This document shows positions 1 to 10,905 of a stretch of DNA of 64,000 nt, in pieces. The DNA is from Antennarius striatus. Taxonomy: Eukaryota > Chordata > Actinopteri > Lophiiformes > Antennariidae. The notes under the pieces are model-generated. The model saw only the letters and a list, made by a program, of their open reading frames with translations, did not search any database and was not told where the DNA came from. The DNA is taken from positions 18,761,327-18,825,326 of the forward strand of contig NC_090791.1 of the NCBI RefSeq assembly GCF_040054535.1, in the 5' to 3' direction. How positions within the stretch are numbered: position 1 is the first letter of the stretch; every line of letters begins with the position of its first letter. The position numbers and the translations under genes are program-made.

Positions 1-48
1 GCGCTTTGAAATGTCTTCTAATGTGATTAAGCGCTATATAAATAAAAG

Positions 49-145
<97 letters not shown>
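1..145 (+). repeat. LINE 3' tail plus (TTGA)n microsatellite
   Basis: The window opens inside a sequence reading 'gcgctatataaataaa', the typical 3' end of fish L2/CR1-like LINEs. A run of about 24 TTGA units follows. Such LINEs usually end in short tandem units, so the microsatellite is probably the LINE tail itself. The body lies off the left edge. Confidence 0.7.
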
Positions 146-392
146 AGAAAAGCTTGTCAGCCACTGAACCAATTAAAGCAGCTAACTGGTCTTACTGAGA
201 GTTCATCTGGCTCAAGATGGGGTGCAGCCATACCCTTACACTGTGTATGTGTTGGTAGTTTAAACCCCAGCCTGGCCATCTACATGTCCAGATGTCCCAA
301 TGTACAGATCAAGTATGATACAAGATACTTCTTCTTCTTTTCCTTTCGGCTTTTCCCTTCAGGGGTCGCCACAGCGAATCAATTTCCTCCAT

Positions 393-3147
393 CTAGCCCT
401 GTCCTTTGAATCCTCTCACACCAACTACCTTCATGTCTTCCCTCATTACATCCATAAACCTCCTCTTGGGTCTTCCTCTAGGCCTCCTGCCTGGCAGTTC
501 ATAACTCAGCATCCTTTTACCAATATATTCACTATCTCTCCTCTGGACATGTCCAAACCATCTCACTCTGGCCTCTCTGACTTTATCTCCAAAACCTCTA
601 ACATGTGCTGTGCCTCTGATGTACTCATTCCTGATCCTATCCTTCCTGGTCACTCCCAGAGAGAACCTCAGCATCTTCATCTCTGCTACCTCCAGCTCTG
701 TCTCCTGTCTTTTCTTCAGTGACACTGTCTCTAGACCAAACAACATCGCTGGTCTCACCACAGTTTTGTACACCTTTCCTTTCATTTTAGCTGAAACTCT
801 TCTATCACACATCACACCTGACACTTTCCTCCACCCGTTCCATCCTGCCTGTACACGCTTCTTCACCTCTTTTCCACACTCTCCATTACTCTGGACTGTT
901 GACCCTACGTACTTAAAATCCTCCACCTTCTTGATCTCTTCTCCCTTTAACCTCACTCTTCTACTTGGGTCCCTCTCATTCACACACATGTACTCTGTCT
1001 TACTGCGGCTAACCATCATTCCTCTCCTTTCCAGGACAAACCTCCACCTCTCTAGCTTCTCCTCCACCTGTTCCCTGCTCTCACTGCAGGGAACAGGTGT
1101 CATCTGCAAACATCATAGTCCATGGAGATTCCTGTCTAACCTCGTCTGTCAGCCTGTCCATCACCATAGCGAACAAGAAGGGGCTCAGAGCTGATCCCTG
1201 ATGCAGTCCCACCTCCACCTTGAACTCCTCTGTCACACCTACAGCACACCTCACCACTGTCTTACAGTCCTCATACATGTCCTGCACTGCTCTAACATAC
1301 TTTTCTGCCACTCCAGACTTCCTCATACAATACCACAGTTCCTCTCTGGGCACCCTGTCGTAAGCTTTCTCCATATCTACAAAAACATAATGCAGCTCCC
1401 TCTGGCCTTCTCTGTACTTCTCTATCAACATCCTCAAAGCAAATACTGCATCTGTAGTACTCTTTTTTGGCATGAAACCATACTGCTGCTCACAAATGTT
1501 CACTTCTGCCCTTAGTCTAGCTTCCACTACTCTCTCCCATAACATCATTGTATGGTTCATCAGCTTTATTCCTCTGTAGTTGCCACAACTCTGCACATCT
1601 CCCTTGCTCTTAAAAATGGGCACCAGCACACTTCTCCTCCATTCCTCAGGCATCTTCTCTCTATCTAAGATCCTGTTGAACAACCCAGTCAGAAACTCTA
1701 TTGCCACCTCTCCTAGACACTTCCATACCTCTACAGGTATATCATCAGGGCCGACTGCCTTTCCACCCTTCATCCTCTTCAATGCCCTCCTCACTTCATC
1801 CTGACTAATCTTTGCTACATCCTGGTCCACAATAGTCACCTCTTCTAGTCTTTGTTCTCTCTCATTTTCCACGTTCATCAACTCTTCAAAGTACTCTTTC
1901 CATCTTCTCATCACACTACTGGCACCTGTCAATAGACTTCCATCCCTATCCTTAATCACCCTAACCTGCTGCACGTCCTTCCCATCTCTATCTCTCTGTC
2001 TTGCCAACCAGTATAGATCAGTCTCTCCCTCCTTACTGTCCAACCTAGCATACAAGTCATCATAAGCTTCTTGTTTGGCCTTTGCTACCTCTACCTTCAC
2101 CTTACGCTGCATCTCCCTGTACTCCTGTCTACTCTCCTCAGTCCTCTCAGTGTCCCACTTCTTCTTAGCTAACCTCTTTCTCTGTATACACTCCAGTACC
2201 TCCTCATTACACCACCAAGTCTCCTTATCTACTTTCCTTCCAGATGACACACAAAGTACTCTCTTACCTGTCTCCCTGATCACATTAGCTGTAGTTGTCC
2301 AGTCATCTGGAAGCACCTCCTGACCACCCAGAGCCTGTCTTAACTCCCTCCTGAAAGTCATGCAACACTCTTCCTTTTTCAGCTTCCACCATTTCGTCTT
2401 CTGCTCTGCCTTTGCCCTCTTGATCTTCCTCACCACCAGAGTCATCCTACACACCACCATCCTATGCTGTTTGGTTACACTCTCACCTACCACTACTTTG
2501 CAGTCACTGATCTCTTTCAGGTTACACCATCTACACAAGATGTAGTCTACCTGTGTGCTCCTACCGCCACTCTTATAGGTCATTATATGTTCCTGCCTCT
2601 TCTGGAAGAAAGTATTCACTACAGCCATTTCCATCCTTTTTACTAAGTCAACTACCATCTGTCCTTCTGCGTTCCTCTCCTGGACACCAAACCTGCCCAT
2701 CACATCCTCATCACCTCTGTTTCCTGCACCAACATGTCCATTGAAGTCTGCTCCAATGACAACTCTCTCACTTCTAGGCATGCTCTGCATCACTTCATCA
2801 AAGTCCGACCAGAATTTCTCCTTCTCCTCCAGCTCACATCCTACCTGTGGAGCATACCTGCTAACAACATTGAACATCACACCTTGTATTTCTAGCTTCA
2901 GACTCATCACTCTATCCGACCCTCTTTTTACCTCCAGGACATTCCTAACAAACTCCTCCTTCAAGATAACTCCTACTCCATTTCTCTTCCCATCTATACC
3001 ATGATAGAACAACTTGAACCCTGCTCCTAAACTTCTAGCCTTGCTACCTTTCCACCTGGTCTCCTGCACACACAGTATCTCTACCTTCCTTCTCTGCATC
3101 ATGTCAACCAACTCTCTACCTTTTCCTGTCATAGTTCCAACATTCAA
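393..3147 (-). pseudogene. Endonuclease-reverse transcriptase ORF with one frameshift
   Basis: Two overlapping minus-strand frames (3147 to 1081, then 1109 to 393) make one interrupted polyprotein of roughly 920 residues. Endonuclease motifs: QETRW near residue 30, ADFNGHVG, and VDYIL. Reverse transcriptase motifs: YGFMPKKSTTDAVF, DMEKAYDRVP, GLHQGSALSPF and catalytic FADD. The frame breaks just after FADD, at the perfect palindrome 1066-1098. The second frame resumes with the RT thumb and a C-terminal region (GLETVSL, RWFGHVQRRD). Apart from this lesion the frame is open, so the insertion is fairly young, but as it stands it cannot make a full reverse transcriptase. Confidence 0.85.
1066..1098. 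repeat. Perfect 13-bp palindrome at the RTE frameshift
   Basis: Arm 1066-1078 (acctgttccctgc) is the exact reverse complement of 1086-1098, with a 7-base spacer. The copy at 37495-37530 has a different right arm here (ctacagatcacaatg), so the perfect palindrome is secondary. It coincides with the break in the RTE reading frame. Confidence 0.85.
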
Positions 3148-3195
3148 CGTCCCTACTCTTAGTCCTATACTACTGTTTGCTATTCACTTTCGGCA

Positions 3196-4975
3196 TATAT
3201 TCTATTGTTGTTGTTAAAATGGGTAATTGCTGACTTGTATTGTAAAGCACTTTGAGCAGTCAGTCAGACCACAAAAGGGATTTCAGGTATCTGTTGTTTT
3301 GCTCTGTAACTTTTGTGCAAAGTCAAAACACTCATATAAAAAATGGATGAAACAACAAGTCCTTTAGATAAAGTGATCTGTTTGCCACGTAAGTTGGTGA
3401 AACAATCTATGTTTAAGGGCCAGTTGATCTCTTTTTGTGAAGATTTCAATCATATCACACAATCTTCGGCATGATCAGACTGCTTCGCCAACTTTCAGGT
3501 TTGTTTCAGAGAGTGAGCTTTTAACCTAAAGCACTGTCACTTTATTTATTCCTTTAGTTACAAAAAAATTAGGGAAGAAAATTATAACTAATGGAATCAT
3601 TTGACTTGGCTTTTCTACCTGTTTGGCTTGGTTTACACAATTTATCAGGTCAATGGAAAAAAGTGACTTCTCGTATTTGAACAAGATGTTTGAATATTTT
3701 AGTGGAGGTAATCTCAAACAATTGACCTCCTCTATTCTATTAATCACTCTGACTGAGCCGAAGCCTTGTTTTAGTGGCAGAGCACAAGCACAGCTAAATG
3801 CATAATTAATGTCTCCATTTTTAAGATGTAAAGAAGGTTTAAAGTTGACCATAAAGCTAAAATTGAAATCAGCAATTGAGTAAAAGAAAAGATGATGAAA
3901 AATGTATCCAATATATGATTATACTTAATAGTGACATAAACTGGGTCAAAAAGTTGTCCCCTTATTCTGAACGCACCTAACCAATAAATCCCAGATAATC
4001 CAAATGCTATCACAGAACTCATAGTGTCCCATATCAGTACGGCTGGAATGAAAACTGGTTTTACCTTATGATGTTCAGTGTTTTTAAATCTTGAGAAAGA
4101 TATTCTCCTCCTTGTAGTCCTGGATCCTTGAACCTCCTTTTCTAATTTGGATTTTTCACTGAAGCAGATAAGTTTTTCCTATATACTGCTTGACAGGAAC
4201 CGTCTTATTTAAACAATAACTTCATACAATATATATATAATTGTCCATGAAGGAGATTTTACTCTTCATCTTGTTCATCTTTGTTAAAGGAAATGTCTTC
4301 TTTTCCACCCTTTCTTTCGATCTCAATTATTTCCAGATGTGTGTGTTCCTGGCCATCCCCCTGTTTTTCTTCCGTCCTAGTACTTCCTGTTGCCCCCCCC
4401 CCACACACACACACACACACCACAGACATTTACTGCAAATTTTTCTTTGTTTCAGAAATACTTTTTTGCTTCTCCGTCTCAGAGATAATGTATTTTAGTT
4501 GTCAAGGAATGTTCATGGTCTTTTCTAAAAATATTTCATGTCTGCTGACCATTTCCAGATCATTCTCTACTTGTAGTGTTTTAAGCTGCAGATCTTTGTT
4601 TTTGTTTATTTTGTTTTACCACAACATGGATCGACATTTTCCGACAAACACAATTCTCCTGCCAAGCACCTGTGATATTTTGTAGCAAGCTTCCATCTGT
4701 GCATTAGTGGCTGGTGATGGATTTATAATTAGACGTGGTAAGAGGCATTGTTGGTGCATTGCTATTTTTGAGATTGCAACATTGATTAACAGAAAACAAA
4801 TTAGTGACTGCTATTTGAATATGGCTGCTTTTGTTCATATGTAGTCAAATGGCACTTTCTTCATCACCAGACATACAGTATAATGGAGGTGAAATCCAAG
4901 GAATAATGGTACCATGTTTCTTTCTTTTTCTAGTTATGAATAAAAGAGCAGTCTGTCTGTCTGTCCGTCCAAATA
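3196..4975. other. Upstream intergenic, no recognised gene
   Basis: AT-rich sequence with no convincing gene. It contains a short CA run (4402-4420) and one weak minus-strand hydrophobic ORF listed separately. No repeat family was recognised. Confidence 0.4.
3775..4057 (-). other. Possible relic exon of a multi-pass membrane protein
   Basis: On the minus strand an open frame follows a plausible acceptor (ttttcattccag). It encodes two strongly hydrophobic stretches, around SSVIAFGLSGIYWLGA and ILDTFFIIFSFTQLLISI. The layout recalls MS4A-type tetraspan proteins, but no diagnostic motif is present and no matching neighbouring exons were found. AT-rich DNA easily yields such frames, so it may be chance. 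Confidence 0.15.
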
Positions 4976-4979
4976 CTGA

Positions 4980-5056
4980 GCTGTTGGAAACACTCCACAG
5001 CAGTAGGTGGCGGTAATGTGCCTTAAACGCTATGCCAGCCGCTACTTAACGAAGTA
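4980..5056. repeat. Promoter-proximal dispersed motif
   Basis: The stretch containing 'cagcagtaggtggcggtaat' followed by a 'gccagccgc' segment resembles a short sequence that, from memory, recurs beside fish promoters. It sits immediately upstream of the snrnp70 promoter. Its origin is not known to me. Confidence 0.35.
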
Positions 5057-5084
5057 GTTACTTTTTCCGTCAAATGTTTTCCAC

Positions 5085-5271
5085 TTACGGCAAGCCGCCA
5101 TTTTAGTTTCTTGGGAAGACACATTTCTCATCTGACGCCGCAAAAGTAATTAGGCCGTGTTGTTTTATTACTGGCTGTAGACGTTAGCGAGAAAAGTTTG
5201 GTCCTGGAGTTCAACAAAAATATTTTCTTGTCCGAGTGTCTTTCGTCAGTTGAGACGCTGGGAGAGACGAG
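5085..5271 (+). promoter_or_regulatory. snrnp70: snrnp70 promoter and non-coding exon 1
   Basis: A TATA-less region contains 'gccgccatttt' at 5094-5104, the reverse complement of the YY1 motif AAAATGGCGGC, common at housekeeping start sites. The exon probably starts shortly after it and ends at 5271 before a gtatgt donor. The matching acceptor is probably 'tttcttctacctag' ending at 5406, giving a 5' UTR intron of about 135 bases. The exact start is inferred. Confidence 0.55.
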
Positions 5272-5460
5272 GTATGTATACATTTTAAGGGTCTGCTTTA
5301 ATGCCTTTTGCATTAGCTTGATAGCTAATAGCTGTGTACAGTTTGCTTGAAATGGTGTTTGAAGGGCGATGTTTAGGAACGTTGACCTGAGATTTCTTCT
5401 ACCTAGCTGTGAGTCCGTCAATAGTGCAGTGATACAGATTTTTACGCATGTAGGTGAAAG

Positions 5461-8400
5461 ATGACGCAGTTTTTACCACCGAATCTCCTGGCCCTTTTTG
5501 CCCCGCGTGATCCCATTCCGTTCCTGCCGCAGCTGGAGAAGTTGCCTCACGAGAAACATCATAACCAACCTTACAGCGGCATTGCACCGTTTATTAGGCA
5601 CTTCGAGGTGAGTATTTTCTTGTTATCTTTTCCGTCCACGCTTTATGAGTTATGAATACTTAATACACATTCGTCTTTCCTTTGTGTGACCAGGATCCTC
5701 GGGACGCCCCTCCGCCAACAAGGGCAGAAACCCGGGAGGAGCGACTCGAGAGAAAGGTGAGATCGAATCCTGTGAGGAAGATCACACTAGACTACTGTGC
5801 TGGATTGTTAACAGCAGTTTATCCAAAATATGTATGTCGCAACACTTGATGAGGCTCAAAATAATTTTTTCTCACCACTGCCTCCATGTTCTCATAGGGG
5901 TTTGTTGGATGTCTGTTGGATAAAGTGTCAGTTTTAACCAGCTCTTTGTGTAAACTGCCTTGAGATAAATGGCGTTAAGGTTTGGCACCATACAAATAAA
6001 TGTATGTGGTCAGCACTTTCACCCAGTGTTAGGAAGGTTCTTGACTTGAGCCCAGGCCAATGGCCTGTCTGTGTGGTGTATACTGTATATGCTTCTGTTA
6101 ATACCATCCTGTGAAAGGAAGACAGCTGTTGTCACAAATGACAAATTCAAATCTGACAGTGGGCAGTGTTATTTAAAACAAAATATTGTTGTCTGGGTGT
6201 TGCTGGTATGTATATACGCTTATTCATGTGTTTATATAGATATATAAACACACATACAGACAGCCAAATTATGGTTCTCTAGTTTTACGCTATGTTAGAG
6301 GGTTTTTGGGGGGTGGGGGATGTTAAATCAATCCACTGGACTTAAAGAAAATGGTTCTTGAAGATGTTTCTCCTCTAATCCAAGGGGCTTCTTCAGTTCT
6401 GCTGGTGTCTCGAAGACAGATGGTTTGAGAGAGGAGTGAAAAGCCATTTCTGAACGGGGGGAGCAGGGGTCTGTGACATCACTTTTTGCCTATTTACAAT
6501 CGGGTCCTTTCGAAACTACATAGAAAAGGGGTCACCAAATGGTGGTTTGGGTTCAGACCGCGTGATGGTTCTGCCTGGACCTGTGACCACTCCATGATAA
6601 ATTCACGAGAGCAGATTTTCGTGGGGAATTTTTTCTGACGGTCTTGGCTACAGATGGTGCGCTGCTCCTCCAGTTAATATGGTAATAGCTCCACTCAGTT
6701 CAGCCAATCAGATTGTTGTTTACTTGCTCTGTCAGTGCACCTGGAAGTGAGACAGCTCGCTGCTGCTCCGAGTTTATGGCTATAGCGAAGCACAGAGAAA
6801 GGGAGACAGTGAGGACAGCATAGCTTGCTCCAAATGAAGGGAGGAATGAGGAAAATCGCTGGTTAATAAGAAAAAGAAGTAGTAGTATACTTTATTGATC
6901 CCGCAAGGGGAAATTACATGGTCACTTAAGTTAGTATTTTTTAACAGTATACAGGCCCCCTGAACACAGCACACAAGGGGGCCTGTAAGCATGCAGTTAA
7001 TACACATCAAACTACACACATTGGGAGGCAGAATGATGGGCAGCGGCTTTTTGAACGCGCCCCAATTGAGCAACTCGTAGGGGGGAAGGCAACCTGCTCA
7101 AGGGTGCCTCTGCAGTGGCTGGGAGGTGAGCTGATACCTCGCACCGTCAGCTCACACTCCTGGTGACATCATGGCGGGAGCGGGATTCGATGGCTGGGGC
7201 GATCTGTCTAAGAGACACCTGCTCTACCACTGAGCCACTGCCGCCCCTAATAATTAGTGTACGGAGAAATTATGTTTATTCTTCCGTCAGGCAGTTCAAA
7301 CCATTTTACCTCATATGGTCTGAACACGTGGCGTTAATTAAAAATGGTAACGTGAAGAGCCACAACAAAACAAAGCACAGGCGTTTTGAGCAAAGTTATC
7401 CCCTGAAGTCCGAACCGAGGGCAAAATAACTGATCAAAATGCAAACAAATGTTCACTTAAGGCATGGTGGATTTTGGGGCAACATAGAAAATCTTTTCGC
7501 GATGGAACAGTTGTGAAAGAGCTTAAAGTCCATTCCAACCAAGATTTAAATGACTGGCAGGGCATTCTCATGCCCCCTCATGCAGAAAGTTCTCTGCATT
7601 TTTCCTTGAAAAAGCTACTTTTTATTTATGCTTTCTGAAGATGTTAATGGTTTTTTTACTTGAAGTGTAGGCTTTCAATTATTTAGGCTGGGACCTCTTT
7701 AATTTATGAGAAAAACGGGTTATTCAGCTCTGTTTGCACTTTATTTTTAATTCTGAGGTTTGTGTGCTAACAAAGTCATAAAATTTATTTGCCTGCTTCT
7801 ATTTTTATTTATGGTAAAAGAGCTAGTTGTGCACCCAATTAAATAATATCCTGCATTGAAAATTGGTAATAACTGAAAACGTGGACATAGGGGTTGGCTA
7901 CAAGACACAAACTGGACTTGGGTTCGGACGTTATACTAAGAAAATTTAATAACTGGACCGCTGTGACTTTTAATTGAATACCCCTGCCCTAAATAAACAA
8001 CTCAGCAGATGGCCCAGGTGATGTGTGTCATGCTAATGGCCCTCTTTAGTATACAAAGGCTCAGTGAAACTTCAATTATCCCGTCTGGCATCCCCATCAA
8101 CCATTGTTGAGGAGACAGATGGGTTTCCACTATGGACTTTGGAATATAAAGAGCACTGACCGCACCCCTCAGGGCTAAGAAGTTGTGACAAGACCAACCA
8201 CCTCAAGAACTGAAGAAGCCTCTTCAATGAGAGGCGAAATGTCTTCAAGAAACTTTCTAAAATTCCGGCTTATTGATTTGGATAACCATGACCCAGATAA
8301 CTGAGAACCTACCCAGACATACTCAGCAGATGTGTGTCATCGTCACCACTAGTGGGGGTCAGTGAAATTTGTATTTCAAAGACCCCCATTGACACCCCCT

Positions 8401-10857
8401 GGCACTTCCAATGACCATTCTTAAAGATTCAGAAGGGTCTTGACAATGGTTGTTGGAATGTGAATAGCACTGACTACACCTTAGGCCCAACACGATGACG
8501 GATTTTTAAAAAAAACGCATCGAAAACGGATACACCGTCCACATGACAAAGCAGACCCAGCGTTTTTTTAAAAATCCAACTAGGCCAGCGTTTTCAAAAA
8601 GTTGCGTTTTTGTTCCGGATATCTGTTGTCGTGTGGACGGGGCCTTAGGTTAGACGCTGAGAAAAGACCAAACAACACCAGAACTGAAAAAGCCTCTTGG
8701 ATGAAAGGTAAAACATCTTCAAAGAACTTTTTACAAGTCCTGTGGATTAATTTAAACGTTAGATATGCGAGGCTTATTGTGAACATTATTTCACAACTGC
8801 ATTTATTTCATAACATTAATTATATAATTTAAACAAGTTTAGCGGGCCGGATTACAAAAAACGATCGTACATGGCCCACAAGCTGTAGTTTGCCCATGTC
8901 TGGCCTAATTTGTGAGTGTATACAAACTGTAAATGTGTGTGTGCTGTGTATATAAATAACTACTTTTGGTTAGTTATTCAGCCACTTGAGTTTCATGGCA
9001 CAGTGCTTTTTGGGCATTCACCGTGTCCTGACAATATTCTGTTTGCAGAGGCGAGAGAAGATTGAGAGGAGACAGGCAGTTGTGGAGACAGAACTCAAAC
9101 TTTGTAAGTTTCCATAGTAATGTATTATTCAGGGGGTTTTGGTTTTGAATGAAGTTTAGTGAAGACTAATTCTGCTTGTTGTCAGGGGATCCTCATAATG
9201 ACCCAAATGCACAAGGGGATGCCTTTAAGACATTGTTCGTTGCAAGAGTGGTGAGTATGTTATGTTTACAGGTACAGAAGGGGAGAGGGGCTTTAACAAT
9301 CATGTGTTAAATGATCTTTGTATTTATATGCACAACGTTTATTATCAGTACTTTCTTGTAAATGTGTGTTTTTTAAATTCTTTGTTTTTGTAAATATTTA
9401 TGTCTAATTATAGAATATTGAGATTATTGATTGTCAATTAAGTAGTTGAAGGGGTAGGTTTATGCTTCACACCACTCCTTTTTGGACATATGGGAGTCAC
9501 TGCTTTGACTGTCGTTGTTCCGCCTACTTTCAATGGCTTTGTTTTTCTGTTCAGTCTATTTTGCTGTTTTACTTCCACATGCACAGAATAATGCATTCTT
9601 TATTGTGTACTTCATATACTACATTTTGAGGAATACTCAAATATGGGTATTTAGAACTTTCTAATGATGTTTTCTGTTTGTAGAACTATGACACTACCGA
9701 GTCCAAGCTTCGCCGTGAGTTTGAAGTCTATGGTCCCATCAAACGGGTATGTTTAGCAGTTGTCGAAAAAGTACAAATTTAAGTTGCACGTGCTGCTGTT
9801 CCATATTACATTTAAAAGTGCAGTTTATTGTCTGAAAAGTTTATTCGTATTGGTACTTTAATTTGTACTGTATATTACTGTTGTTCTCAAAGTATGTTTT
9901 ATTTTGACATAAATAAAACAATATTATTGACAATATTATAGCAATTTTATATACAGTCGTACCTCGACTTATGAAAATAATTGGTTCTGGAAGAAATTTC
10001 TTTAGGAGAAAATTTTGTAAGTACAGACGCGTTTTCCATGCAAATTTCCTAATCGTTTCCAAGCCCCCCAAAATTCAAATTTTTTATAAAGCATAAAAAT
10101 ACATCAAAATGTGTAACAAATACATGTTACAATTAGCTTACTACACAATAAATGAGTCATGCATAATGTAAAAAAGAAAGAATAGAATAAAGAATAAAAA
10201 TAATGGACATTTACCTTTTAACTGCTGTCCTCATTGTTTTTTGCCCTCTTTGGTTCATGCGCTCTTGAGCAACAGAGTGAATTCCAGTCCTCGTCTTGAA
10301 CTTCTCCATCCACCCATGCCATGCCTTAAACTCCTGCTGTTTTATGGTTTCCTTTTGTTTTAATAACGTGGCAATTGTAGATACATTACGGCCATATTCT
10401 TTGACGAGATCAACCAAACGCATCCCTTTTTCATGCTTTTCTATTATCTCTTTGTATGGACAAAAAAAAGTTTTCTTCTTCTTTTCCTCTGTTCTCCGTC
10501 ACTTTCTTGGGGTCCATAGAGAATACTCTAAAAGTTAATATATTTACGTAAAACTATCGGAACACCTCATGGGTCAAGGGCCGAACGACGAGGATGCTGC
10601 ATAGACACCTATCTAGCTACACATAGAGGACCTTCTTAGCCAATGGGATGCCAGGAAGATGCTAGGTAATAACCAATGGTAGAGCAGCTCTAAGAATGTT
10701 GCGTTCAGGAACCTTCAGGAGCTGCGAGTAGCAGCCCATGCTGTATTTTTACCTTTTGTATCTTGAAATTTCTTTCATAAAAGAGGCAGTATTTTCCTGT
10801 TGAGGCGTTTCGTAACTTAAATATTTCGTATGAAGAGACATTTGTAAGCAGAACTAC

Positions 10858-10905
<48 letters not shown>

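Larger units (their letters stand above)
325..3195 (-). mobile_element. RTE-clade non-LTR retrotransposon, nearly full length
   Basis: This minus-strand LINE covers an apurinic-like endonuclease, a reverse transcriptase and the C-terminal region. It ends at about 325 in a GAA-rich tail (CTT on the + strand). The + strand text near 345-385, 'cttttcccttcaggggtcgc', recurs at 19350 and 43190. Four other partial copies lie in the window (19336-20597, 36866-37552, 43175-43342, 61468-61805), so the family is abundant. It may be Expander-like; RTE clade is the safer call, based on endonuclease motifs and the absence of LTRs. Confidence 0.85.

Noticed and set aside
610..3217. Several + strand ORFs over the RTE element
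   Set aside because: All are antisense shadows of the minus-strand endonuclease-RT frame.
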